Shown here: piece after piece, positions 33,310 to 44,079 of the stretch
Position numbering within the stretch: position 1 is the first letter of the stretch
How the letters are laid out: every line of letters begins with the position of its first letter
Assembly: GCA_011033025.1 (NCBI GenBank)
Contig: WFMF01000063.1
Span: 616,953-680,952 of the forward strand
Direction: 5' to 3'
From: Beroe forskalii
Lineage: Eukaryota > Ctenophora > Nuda > Beroida > Beroidae
Length of the DNA: 64,000 bases
Made by a program: the position numbers and the translations under genes
Notes under the pieces: model-generated
The model's input: the letters and a program-made list of their open reading frames with translations, nothing else
Told to the model about the DNA's origin: nothing
The model's database searches: none

Positions 33310-34036
33310 GGGTAACTGCGTGCATACTAATGGTAACTGGGTGGATACTAATGGTAACTGGGTGGATACTAATGGTAACTGGGTGGATACTAATGGTTAC
33401 TGGGTGGATACTAATGGTAACTGGGTGGATACTAATGGTAACTGGGTGGATACTAATGGTAACTGGGTGGATACTAATGGTAACTAGGTGGATACTAATG
33501 GTAACTGGGTGGATACTAATGGTAACTGGGTGGATACTAATGGTAACTGGGTGGATACTAATGGTAACTGGGTGGATACTAATGGTAACTGGGTGGATAC
33601 TGGGTGGATACTAATGGTAACTGGGTGGATACTAATGGTAACTGGGTGGATACTAATGGTAACTGGGTGGATACTAATGGTAACTGGGTGGATACTAATG
33701 GTAAATGGGTGGATACTAAAGGTAACTAGGTGGATACTAATGGTAACTAGGTGGATACTAATGGTAACTGTAACTGGGTGGATACTAATGGTAACTGGGT
33801 GGATACTAATGGTACTAAAATACCAAAGGTAACTGGGTGGATACTAATGGTAACTAGGTGGATACTAATGGTAACTGCGTGGATACTAATGGTAACTGGG
33901 TGGATACTAATGGTAACTGGGTGGATACTAATGGTAACTGAGTGGATACTAATGGTAACTTAGTGGATACTAATGGTAACTGTGTGGATACTAATGGTAA
34001 CTTAGTGGATACTAATGGCAACTGTGTGGATACTAG
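33310..34036. repeat. 21-bp array, right arm
   Basis: The same unit as 29,781-30,702 in inverse orientation (TGGGTGGATACTAATGGTAAC), about 34 copies, ending in a short GTGTGGATAC-type variant block. Confidence 0.95.
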
Positions 34037-34039
34037 CAT

Positions 34040-35320
34040 GTTCAAAATTGGTGCTTTTGAGGCATAATAAAAGAAATAAATATCATGGACAATAATATAT
34101 CTTTTTGGGGCTAGCTGATTTTAGGTAACCCAAGTATTTTTTGTCCACAGCTAAAGTCATTTTAAGGTATATATCACTTTTGGTGGATACTAAAATTTAA
34201 CTGTGTTTTTAATCGAATTTAGTATCCACAGAAAGGTGTTAGTTACCAGTAAAAGAAATAGTTCAGTAAAAGAAATAGTTTATTTTACATCAACAATCAA
34301 TTTATATGTCCAATATGTTAGGTTAGAATATAATATACATGGAATAGTTTCGGCTATTTGAAACGCAGAGATTTAGTATTTGCCATGTAAATGCTCGAGA
34401 ATGGACAGCTATTTTGATAACTTAACAATACAATTGAGAAAAGAGGTAAGTCAAGGTGGTTAGAAGTATAGGCATTTCCTTATGTGCTGATGAAGGGAAG
34501 AGTACTGGCGTTTGTTCCTCACCGCGGGACACATCATGCCTGGCAATAGTCAAAATGCGTGTCAATTGAGCTGAAGTACCTTCATGTGGTGGATTGGTTC
34601 CATCAAGCCTAGTATTTATGTAATATGCAACTAGCATAAATATAAATGCTAGCAATTTAATCAGAAATAGGACGAGTAGAGTGGCCACGAACATCCCCAA
34701 TTGCAACAATCAAAACGCCGTGCTCCCGTGACACCTCAATGAATATATCATTCATCACAGTCACACACCCTGAGAAGTCCACTGGCCAGAACACACAACC
34801 GACACGCAACACATTCACATCACCAAGCCCTCATCCCAGCTAAATCTACAAACAATTGAATCAAATTAATCCACTGGAAAATGCAATGCACTGAATATAC
34901 CATACGACAATCCACCGTCCGCTATTATGCGAAATACAATACACATCACACAATACACACAGCAATCGGCAATGTCAAGGCACGAGCACTGCACCCAGCA
35001 CACGGTGACGCAACGACGCATGTGAGCCAGTAGAGAGAGAGAGCCCCCGCTCAAACCCTATGCTCGTCAACACGTCACCGCACACCAAAACTCTGCCGCT
35101 CAGCGACTCCGCGTCCCGACCCCGTCAATAGCTGGGGAAAATTCCGCCCCTCAGTTGGTCTTGACACGTTGGCAAACCAAATAAGAATAACGGTACTGAT
35201 TTCAGTACCGTTATTCCCATTCAACTCACCAACGTATCAAGACCAACTGGCACTGTAAAAAAAATAATCCGTGGCTCGAATTATGGACTCTTAAAATTAT
35301 TTTTTGCCGTTTTGTGGTAA
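34040..35320. other. unique part of the right arm
   Basis: Sequence with no mirrored counterpart in the left arm, probably another insertion. It contains a hydrophobic 95-codon minus-strand frame (34422-34709) of unknown meaning. A hairpin lies at 35,152-35,250: CAGTTGGTCTTGACACGTTG and its inverse surround GAATAACGGTACTGA with an inverted partner and a 2-bp loop. Confidence 0.5.
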
Positions 35321-37187
35321 CTGATGGATACTAATTCTTCAGTGGATACTAATGGATACTGAATGGTAACTAACGGCAATTTTTAGTATCCGTGGAAACT
35401 GGGTGGATACTAAATGGTAACTGATGGTAACTAATGGTAACTAGTGGATACTAATTTAGTATCCACGGTGGATACTATTTATTAAAAAATAGACTACTGT
35501 ATCCATTAGTATCCGTGGATACTAAATCTGACATTTAGTATCCACCATAGTATCCACCCAGTATCCACCCAGTTACCACGGATCCTACTGGTAACTAATG
35601 GATACTGATTTTCGCTGTGTTCCTTTGCTATTATTTTGCCAAACAGATGATTTCAACACTAGCTGTTGAACTGTAACAGTGTAGCATGGTTCTGCCAATC
35701 TTCAGATTGTACATCGTTGTACAGTGGTGTAACTTTATTATGCTGAACTTTAAGTGTACCATTTCATGTGTTCAAGGATCATTTTCATACCATGCCATTT
35801 CAGGGATGAAACTCGGCTTTTTGCTATGTTACAATTTTCTGCGCTGCAGCTAAAAGATTCCGACTGATTTGATTGAGTAATATTATGTACTCCACCGGGT
35901 TTAATTTCCGATTAAAGTTCATTCCTCAGACATATTTTGATGAGTCCAAACTAGTGGGGGTTCTTAGTACATAAAATTGGGAAGATACTTCAGTTGAGAG
36001 TACAGTTCAGATGAGGGTACCAAAATGCTCGTCAGGATGTCTACTTTCGATTTAGCCCCGGTCACAAGCCCAAACTCGATGTGATCGGGGTATAATTGGG
36101 CCTTAATTGACTCTAATTGGGCCGTTTCCGAAATTGGTCCTAATTTGGAGTCTATTGGCCAAAAAGCCCCAGTTTTGATGGTAAACCATGTACTTTCCAC
36201 GGGTTTTTGGGATTTTTCAAGGTCCCGATCGTCTCCGAACTCAGCAAGTACCTCTAATTGGGTATAATTGGCCTTAATTGGGCCAATTTCGAAATTGGCC
36301 AAAAAGCCCCAGTTTTGATGGTAAACCATGTACTTTCCACGGGTTTTCGGGGTTTTTCAAGGTCCCGATCGTCTCCAACCTCAGCAAGTACCTCTAATTG
36401 GGTATAATTGGCCTTAATTGGGCCAATTTCGATATTGGCCAAAAAGCCCCAGTTTTGATGGTAAACTATGTACTTTCCACGGGTTTTTGGGGTTTTTCAA
36501 GGTCCCGATCGTCTCTGACCTCAGCAAGTACCACAAATTGGGTATAATTGGCCTTAATTGGGCCAATTTTAAACTAAGGCATTCCTGGTCCATTGAGCCC
36601 CAGATTTTGAATTTAGTGAGTATTTTAACGTTCTATTGGCCACTTTATAGGTGGAAAGCGTCGAAAAATTCAGTAACTATCGCTGACACTCCAGGTCTGT
36701 TGACCCACTGATGTTTTCCTCGCAATCTATATATTCTCATTAATTATGATTTCTATTTTTCAAGTTATGGAAGTTTTTGGCGTAATTTAATGACGTTGAT
36801 TGGGCTGAAATAGTGAACCACTGATCATAGTTGGCTTAGCCCTAATTTTTTCGAAATTCTCCCTATTGGCTATTGAAGTAGTACCTACTATCATCAGTCA
36901 TCTGATCCATTTCAGAATTCAATCTCCTCACACATGAGTGAATAAAAATAGTTATATCACTGTCAGGTTTGTGGTAGGCAGGTTTTTAATATCAATGCAT
37001 GTAATCAAGCTCTACTCAGAGGGTAATTTCAATCAATATCCTAATGTGCTTTTTCAACACTTAAATTGTATTTTTTCTCAATTCAGTCGCTATCTACTTA
37101 CGTTTAAGATGTTGCTTCTTTTGTCAATTAATGTTAAGCGTGGTTAAGATATTAATTTGTTAGTCAACAATGCTTGTTGTTGCCGAT

Positions 37188-37367
37188 AGGGCAGTGTCCA
37201 AACAGACTGACCTGACCACGTCTCTGAGACTTCTCTGAGAGGTCCATGACACCAGTGCAGTCGCTACAGGTCAGGGCTCGTCTGAGGATGTTCCGCTGAA
37301 AGAGGAAGTCCCTGGCGTGTTCCTCTGTGTCATGAATCTGCTGATGGAGAAGAGCCCTAGCAGCCAT
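37188..37367 (-). pseudogene. possible Merlin-type transposase N-terminus
   Basis: Minus-strand frame from ATG at 37367: MAARALLHQQ, then EHARDFLFQRNILRR, then LTCSDCTGVMDL. The FL..R.IL..A..C..C...M.L pattern resembles the N-terminal zinc ribbon of ISXO2/IS1595-like (Merlin) transposases. A TATATAAA box lies 34-44 bp upstream (37401-37411). The frame breaks after about 55 codons. Assignment is tentative. Confidence 0.4.
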
Positions 37368-38059
37368 GATTGAATTGTGATAGTGATGTAGTGCTTGGCT
37401 GGGTTTATATACCATCTGGCTATGCCACCTAACAAGCAATCATGGAATTTTATCGGATCTGATTAGTCTAATGAGTCTCGGAGGAGTATCAGAGAGTCTC
37501 GGAAAAGTCTCGGAGATTCTCAGAGAAGTATCTGGAGAGTCTCAGAGAAGTATCCGGGGAGTCTCGGAGAAGTCTCGGAGACGTGGTCGGTCTGCTTGGA
37601 CACTGACTGGGGTTCGGAAACTACGGCACAGGACTCTGGGGCACTGGACCCTACGGCACAGGACACTACGGCACAGGACTCATGGGCACACTTTTCAGTT
37701 TTGGGGGACGCTGCGGCACACTCTAAGGCACGGATGCAGTTAGGGTAATGGATTAGGGGGCATTTGTCCCCAAACGACAGATACCTCTCATCAGAGATCA
37801 GGAAAATATGGTAGATACTGCTTTTTAGCTGACCCTTTTAGGATTAGAGATAAGGAACATACGGTAGATACTGCTTGTGACCTCATTAGGATTCCGGCAC
37901 TATTCGGACTTCCGTTCCCATGAGAGCATGAGAAGAACATTATGACTTGATTGCACATGAACTCGGCAACTGACGAAACAACCAGATAGTATAAGAGACG
38001 CCTCTCTGTAGGATCCACCCAATGTTCAACAACGAAGAAGTCAAGATAGTGAAGGGGCG

Positions 38060-38770
38060 GACAGCTGGATCTCAATATCTCCTTCACCTTGGATTCCGCT
38101 ACTCTGGATGACAGACAGGCTTGGAGGTGCGTGAAGAAGAACGACCGCTGCAATGGAAGGCTCTATACAGACTCCCAGTGGAACCTTGACGCCTTTAAGC
38201 AGCCTCACTGCCACGAGCCAGACCTTGCAGGCTGTGAGCTGCGTGAGGTCTTCTCCAACATTGCAGACATGGCGGAGAGCACCTACACTGCTCCCTACCT
38301 CATCCACTGCTCCACCACTGGCTCCATCTCGCAGGACACCAGGGCAAGATTTCCTAGTGAGGAGGCTACCACGAAGAGAGCTCAACGCATCAGACGGAAG
38401 AACTAAGAAGAAACCTCGTCATAGAGCCCCCACTTGCCTTGCGGAGCTGAAGATTGAAGATGATGACCGTACTTCACTTGCTGGTGACATGATGCTGAAA
38501 TTCGACAACATCGACGAGAAGAAGCGGATCAATATCATCCTGGCTACAGTAACCTTGACATCCTGGAGGAGAGTCTCAGCTTGTACATTGACGGAACCTT
38601 TGTCTCCTGTCCTCAACTCTTCTTCCAAGTCCTGTCAACATATTATGCTGAAATCCCAAAGCCCAACGGTGCTTCCTGGGTCTTCCCTTGTGTCTACATT
38701 GTCCTCACCCACAAGGACACTTCAACCTACACGGAGTGCTTCCAAGCCCTGGTTGCCCTGATATAATTCG
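38060..38770 (+). pseudogene. FLYWCH zinc finger plus MULE transposase remains
   Basis: A frame with GFRYSG shifts into WRCVKKNDRCNGRLYTD and HCHEPD, the aromatic-Cys-Cys-His-His arrangement of FLYWCH. After about 60 codons and another shift comes LYIDGTFVSCPQLFFQVLST and FPCVYIVLTHKDTSTY. This matches the first catalytic Asp block (DGTF...P..F.QL) and following strand of MULE transposases. At least two frameshifts, and the rest of the DDE domain is missing after 38,766, so it is inactive. FLYWCH-MULE fusions are typical of animal Mutator-like elements. Confidence 0.7.
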
Positions 38771-39618
38771 TTCCTGAAACCATCATGGTGGACTTCCGGC
38801 TGGCCTATATGATCTGCTTATCATTGGGTAATGAGGTTCAGGTTCACGACTAAGTCGTTGTTAATAGGAGATATTCCTTTAATTAGTGGTACTTAAATTG
38901 TATGTGCCGCCGAGTCCAAATTCAATTAATTCAATTTGGGATATTAAACGTTGCATATTCTTGCTTAATTCAAAATGCAGCGCTCAACGGATCAGGACTG
39001 CCTGCTTGATATTGACCCAATTAAGGCTAATTATACCCAATTAGTGGTATTTGCCAGTGTCGGAGACGATCGGGACCTTGAAAAACCCCAAAAACCCGTG
39101 GAAAGTACATAGTTTACCATCAAAACTGGGGCTTTTCGGCCAATTTCGAAATTGGCCCAATTAAGGCCAATTATATCCAATTTGTGGTACTTGCTGAGGT
39201 CAGAGACGATCGGGACCTTGAAAAACCCCAAAAACCCGTGGAAAGTACATAGTTTACCTTCAAAACTGGGGCTTTTGGGCCAATTTCGAAATTGGCCCAA
39301 TTAAGGCCAATTATACCCAATTAGAGGTACTTGCTGAGGTCGGAGACGATCGGGACCTTGAAAAACCCCGAAAACCCGTGGAAAGTACATGGTTTACCAT
39401 CAAAACTGGGGCTTTTTGGCCAATAGACTCCAAATTAGGACCAATTTCGGAAACGGCCCAATTAGAGTCAATTAAGGCCCAATTAGACCCCGATCACATC
39501 GAGTTTGGGCTTGTGACCGGGGCTAAATCGAAAGTAGACATCCTGAGGAGCATTTTGGTACCCTCATCTGAACTGTACTCTCAACTGAAGTATCTTTGTA
39601 CTAAGAACCCCCACTGTG

Positions 39619-42600
39619 AATTATTGTAAGGACAAACTCACTGAATACATTGATTCACCACTTCATACCTCATCACAGGTTACACAAACACCGAGTGGAA
39701 ACACTCAAAGCAAGGATCAGTCACTACCACAAGGAGGTCGGCGTACCCCCACCCACTCATTGTCACCTCAAGTCCCCCGTACACAGAGAGGCCATCTTCC
39801 CACCACATCGACCCCTGTTGATGAAGATGTTACAGACTTCTCCCTGGACTCTGAGGTTAGCTTTACCAGTTCTTCGTTCCAGGATTCTTATTAAGAATCA
39901 TGCTTTTGACACCGAACTCGAATCAAGCCCTATCTGTTATAGCAAGAATCATGATAAAGCATCTGATTTGGCAAAGACTCCTATAGTTTCGTCAACATCA
40001 TCTATTTCAGATGCCGGAGATAGCAGAAAAAGGAGCAAAAGACAATCAGCAAGTGTGATCCCAGAAAAAACCACGTCTTTAGTAGACATGGCAATTCAAC
40101 AGGCTAGGAGCAATTTGGAGATAGCTGCCGGTGTTGAGCCTACTGATATTGCTGTCCCTAAAGTTACAGATATTCACAAAGGGATAGGAGGATCAGCTGA
40201 AAGGGTCATAGGTTGGGAAGAGTCTCAAGTCAACTTCGAATCAGTGAAAGACTCACCTTCATATGATTTCGAGATCAGAAGTGGTATTAAGAATGCTAGG
40301 GATAAAGAAACATGGGATGAAGTTGATCAACGGTTCAAGGAACTATGGAAAGAAGGCATAGAAGACTGTGAAACCGAAAACTGTTCGCAGTTCTTGAGCC
40401 TTTTCAAAAACTGTGTATACACAGCAGCAAAAGAAATTGCTGGGACAAATGATGATAGTCTTAAGACCCACAAGAACCTGAAGTACATCGATGAACAGAA
40501 GAAAAAGATTCGGCGAGAGAAGAATGTTGCAAAGAAGAAATTCAAAGCACTTCAGAGAGACATAAACACGCCTGATAGTGCGTTAGAAGAACATGATAGG
40601 TATTGGAGGAAGCTAATACGACTGCATAGCAAACTGAAGAAACAAGAAATTGCTATCAACGAAAGGCTTGAGAGGAAGGAAAACACCAAATCATTCTTTA
40701 GAAACCCCTTTGAGTTCATCAAGGAAAAGGTCACATGTAAAACAACAGGCAAGATCATGTCACCAGACTGCTCTGTTGATGAGGCTAATGACTTTTTTCA
40801 GGAAAGATACTCTGACAAAGACAGAAGCAAGAGTATTCCCTTCCCACATAATTTGCCAGCACCAAAGGATCCCACCTATCCCTTTGCCCTACAGGAAGTC
40901 TCAGATGAAGAAATCTACGAATATATCAGATCCAGAAGAAACAAGTCAGCACCTGGTCCTGACGGGATCCCATTCAAGATTTTCAAATCATGCCCAAACA
41001 TAAGATGTATACTGTACAGTATAGTCAGAGGTATGTTCATAGAGAAGGCGATTCCTAAAGAAGAAAAGGTTGCATTGAAGATCCTGATCCCGAAAGGCAG
41101 CTCCAGAGATGTTGGCGAGTTTAGAGATTTGACCCTCTTCAACACAACGCTAAAAGTCGTAATGGGAGTCTGGTCAAGGAGAGTCAGAAAATTCATGATG
41201 AGGAACAAATACTTCAACATGGACGTTCAAAAAGGCTTCTTACCAAAAATCAGTGGTTGTGTGGAGCACAATCAAACAGTTACCGAACTGCTGAAGAGTA
41301 AGATCAAAGAAGGAGACGATGCATTCATAGTGTGGATGGACTTGTGTAATGCATTTGGCAGTATCAAACACAATCTGATGTTTGCTGCACTCAAGTTCTA
41401 CGGTATACCAGACGAGACGATAGAACTTATAGCATCACTATACACAGAATGCTACGTGAAAGTCAAGACAAAAGAATGGATTACTAGATCGATCAGAATA
41501 GAGAAGGGTTCACTACAGGGAGGACCAGAAGCAGGCCTATGTTTTAATATAACATGGAACCTGGGGCTAGACTTTCTTGTACATGTCGCCCTTGCCATTG
41601 GAGGCACAGGTGTGGAGAAACCTGTTGCTGGTTTTGCAGATGATGTAACTCTCGCAGCTACAAATAGGATTTCCCTCAGAGCACTTGTCAAAGCCGCAGA
41701 GAACTTCTGTGAATGGGCAGGACTCCAGTTTAAGGATGCAAAGTGTAAGGCTATGGGAGTGGTGGGAGGGAGTCTCGTCAACCCACTCATCGCTGTCAAT
41801 GGTAAAGTCATACCAGCTATGCACAAAGCTCCGTTCAAGTTCCTAGGACGTCTGGTGTATCCAAAGTTTGAGACCAAGGAGGAACAATCAGTTGTTGATA
41901 AATTCATCAATCTGATGAAAAGGACAGACGAGATACACATAGACAATAGGAAGAAAGCTTGGATGTACGCCAATGGAGTGTTGCCAGCCATGTCCTGGGA
42001 TTTCATGATCTACAAATTCACGGAATCAGGCATAGCAACAATGGAAGCATGTGCCACAAGATTGTTAAAGAAATGGCTAGGATTATGCAAGAGCGCTGAT
42101 CCAACAATCTTGTACAGATCAGAGAAGGGGCTAGGAATAAGATCAGTCCGAGAAGCCTGCATGAAAGCACAAGTGAACAAGGAGATAATTCTTTGTTGTA
42201 GCAGAGACAGGACAGTGAGAACAGTTGCTTCTACAAGGAGAGAGTCAGAACAAATCATGGACAAGAGATGGAAACCGTCGGCTGTGCTGGACGAAGTGGT
42301 ACAGCGTGTAACATACAGGCACAAGTATAAGGGCCAAATGGACAAAAGGGGGCTAGGTCACAATGTCTACCTGAACAAGCCAGTGGAGAGGAAAGAGCTT
42401 ACTCAGGAAGTAACATCAATGAAAGAAGAGGAAATGATCCCCCATATCCTCAGTCTCGCACAACAGAGCAGATGGACACAATGGGATACAGTGGTCAACC
42501 TCGACTTGAAGTGGAAGGAGATATTGTATGGCATGTCCCCCAGCATGTTGTCATTCATCTTGAACTCAGTCCAGGATACCTTGCCCCATCCCGTCAATCT

Positions 42601-44079
42601 CCGACGATGGAAGCTTGACACGCAGGCAAGCTGTGCACTCTGTGGATGGAAACATGCCGGATTTGCCCATATACTATGCGGGTGCAAAGTCGCTCTTGAA
42701 CAAGGAAGGATCAGTTACCGACACGACAGCATTCTGACGGTTATCCAAGACGCAATCCTCAACAAAGTGAAGAAGGTAGACAACACTGTCCCATTGACCA
42801 CAGGAAGAGAACCAGTGTTGTTCGTTGGGAGTGGACAAAGAGTGAGGAAGAAGAAGAAGGTGCATCATGGGATAATTGATGTATCCAAAGACTGGATTAC
42901 CCAGACAGACCTCAGAAGAAAGCAAGTACAATTTCCACCACACATCATCACAACGGCAGAAAGACCAGACCTAGTGCTTTACTCAGACTCCAAAAAAGTA
43001 CTGGTTATCTTGGAGCTTACATCACCAGCTGAAGATAACATCGAGAAATGGAGAGAAGTGAAGAAAACTAAATATGAGAAGTTGGCCGAAAACATCAGAG
43101 AAGGTGGTGTATGGAAAGTATTTGTCTTTACTATTGAAGTTGGGGCCAGAGGATTTGTCGCTAAGCAAACAGCTTCGGTATGGCGACAACTCGGAATGAG
43201 TGAAACCGATGGCCGGAAGCTTACAGAGGCAATATCCAGAACAGCCATTCGTTGTTCACACTTCATCTGGATTTGCAGGAACACGCTGGAATGGACTGCA
43301 CCAAGTCACGGTGCCACCAACACCAGTGGATGAGTGAAAGGATGCTCGTTTCATGACAGTCCCCATATCCTACCGTACCTATCTCTGGAGTCAATGAAGG
43401 ATCTGTGCATCCGTGCACATTTCCTGGGAGTGATCTTATGCTGAGGTGTTGTCAGAAATGACAACCCAGTCGGCCGGGACACTACCCATCTCTTGGTGCT
43501 TCATTTGACATTGCTCCACTGAGATATTATGACACCTGGCATGGGGAATGACATGACAATGAGTGCAGCGAACCAGTTGTTTCAAGACCAAAGACATCAG
43601 ATTGGTTAGGAAAGCAATATGGGTTAGCCCTTTCAAAGATTTATTGAGAAGATGTATTATTTGTATATAATAACAGGATCCTGAGATGCATGCGGCTGTG
43701 ACACTGTTCCCTCAACTTGGGCGCACAAGTGAAGCAGTGTGGGCCAGAGACGTTGTGGGCTCTGAGCACTCTGACCCTACGGCTGCCTTGGTTTATAGAT
43801 GCATTGGTTTTAAAGATGTTTTGGAGAGGTGATAGCGGTTGTGTGGCTATCGTCAAGAGGTGGAGAGATGGCAGAGCTGTCAATGGACAGATGTGGCTGT
43901 GATGGGGATGGTAGCTTCGCGGACTTTCAAACGGTGGGTGACAGATTCTTGCAGCGCCCTGACTCCTTACCATTGATGGTACTTAATATGCGCCGCCAGA
44001 AATGGCGAGGAAGTATTGGGAGTAGGGTGCAGTGTGTAGAGTATAACATCAGCATACACACTTATATTATTTATTATTC
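39619..44079 (+). mobile_element. R2-like non-LTR retrotransposon, near-complete copy
   Basis: Shares continuous homology with the inverted copy at 57,499-61,962, from the GTAAGGACAAAC region to a 3' end in TTATATTATTTATT with a short ATT tail. The left limit abuts the Mutator-like terminal repeat, so this copy may be 5'-truncated. The 3' UTR of about 740 bp holds no gene. No target duplication can be defined. Confidence 0.85.
39650..43333 (+). CDS. R2-like retrotransposon polyprotein (RT and restriction-like endonuclease)
   Basis: 1,227-codon frame. RT core: SAPGPDG (about residue 435), FIVWMDLCNAFG with the first catalytic Asp (about 562), KGSLQGGPEAG, and FADDV (about 661). After the thumb comes CALCGWKHAGFAHILCGC, a CCHC motif (about 995). 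RPDLVLYSDSKKVLVILELT (about 1105) is the restriction-like endonuclease core with its Asp and Glu. Domain order RT-CCHC-endonuclease is that of R2/NeSL/R4-clade elements. The protein nicks target DNA and primes reverse transcription. The apparent start at 39650 is in the wrong frame: compared with the inverted copy, 5 nt are missing near 39,867, so the true N-terminal frame (39,616-39,894) is broken. Confidence 0.88.
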   Translation: MIHHFIPHHRLHKHRVETLKARISHYHKEVGVPPPTHCHLKSPVHREAIFPPHRPLLMKMLQTSPWTLRLALPVLRSRILIKNHAFDTELESSPICYSKNHDKASDLAKTPIVSSTSSISDAGDSRKRSKRQSASVIPEKTTSLVDMAIQQARSNLEIAAGVEPTDIAVPKVTDIHKGIGGSAERVIGWEESQVNFESVKDSPSYDFEIRSGIKNARDKETWDEVDQRFKELWKEGIEDCETENCSQFLSLFKNCVYTAAKEIAGTNDDSLKTHKNLKYIDEQKKKIRREKNVAKKKFKALQRDINTPDSALEEHDRYWRKLIRLHSKLKKQEIAINERLERKENTKSFFRNPFEFIKEKVTCKTTGKIMSPDCSVDEANDFFQERYSDKDRSKSIPFPHNLPAPKDPTYPFALQEVSDEEIYEYIRSRRNKSAPGPDGIPFKIFKSCPNIRCILYSIVRGMFIEKAIPKEEKVALKILIPKGSSRDVGEFRDLTLFNTTLKVVMGVWSRRVRKFMMRNKYFNMDVQKGFLPKISGCVEHNQTVTELLKSKIKEGDDAFIVWMDLCNAFGSIKHNLMFAALKFYGIPDETIELIASLYTECYVKVKTKEWITRSIRIEKGSLQGGPEAGLCFNITWNLGLDFLVHVALAIGGTGVEKPVAGFADDVTLAATNRISLRALVKAAENFCEWAGLQFKDAKCKAMGVVGGSLVNPLIAVNGKVIPAMHKAPFKFLGRLVYPKFETKEEQSVVDKFINLMKRTDEIHIDNRKKAWMYANGVLPAMSWDFMIYKFTESGIATMEACATRLLKKWLGLCKSADPTILYRSEKGLGIRSVREACMKAQVNKEIILCCSRDRTVRTVASTRRESEQIMDKRWKPSAVLDEVVQRVTYRHKYKGQMDKRGLGHNVYLNKPVERKELTQEVTSMKEEEMIPHILSLAQQSRWTQWDTVVNLDLKWKEILYGMSPSMLSFILNSVQDTLPHPVNLRRWKLDTQASCALCGWKHAGFAHILCGCKVALEQGRISYRHDSILTVIQDAILNKVKKVDNTVPLTTGREPVLFVGSGQRVRKKKKVHHGIIDVSKDWITQTDLRRKQVQFPPHIITTAERPDLVLYSDSKKVLVILELTSPAEDNIEKWREVKKTKYEKLAENIREGGVWKVFVFTIEVGARGFVAKQTASVWRQLGMSETDGRKLTEAISRTAIRCSHFIWICRNTLEWTAPSHGATNTSG

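Larger units (their letters stand above)
28657..35640. mobile_element. 7-kb non-autonomous element of nested inverted repeats
   Basis: The termini are inverted copies beginning GGCAAAATAATAGCAAAGGA (continuing ACACAGCGAAAAT) and are flanked by the 8-bp duplication AAACAGAT (28649-28656 and 35641-35648). Arms of over 2 kb consist of GTTACCATTAGTATCCACCCA-type arrays in opposite orientation. The core is a second palindrome with GC-rich GGCGCCGATC arrays and telomere-like GGGTTA runs. No transposase is recognised; a 95-codon minus-strand frame at 34422-34709 has one hydrophobic segment and no known domain. The 8-bp duplication suggests hAT mobilisation. Confidence 0.82.
35953..39615. mobile_element. 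Mutator-like element with long repeat-bearing inverted ends
   Basis: The ends start AGTGGGGGTTCTTAGTACA and are inverted copies of each other over about 600 bp. Each arm holds tandem units of about 140 bp (GTACTTTCCACGGGTTTTT, CAAGGTCCCGATCGTCT and similar), three or more on the left (36,180-36,560) and on the right (39,000-39,420). The interior carries FLYWCH/MULE transposase remains. No convincing target duplication was found. The R2-like element begins within a few bases of the right end. Confidence 0.65.
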
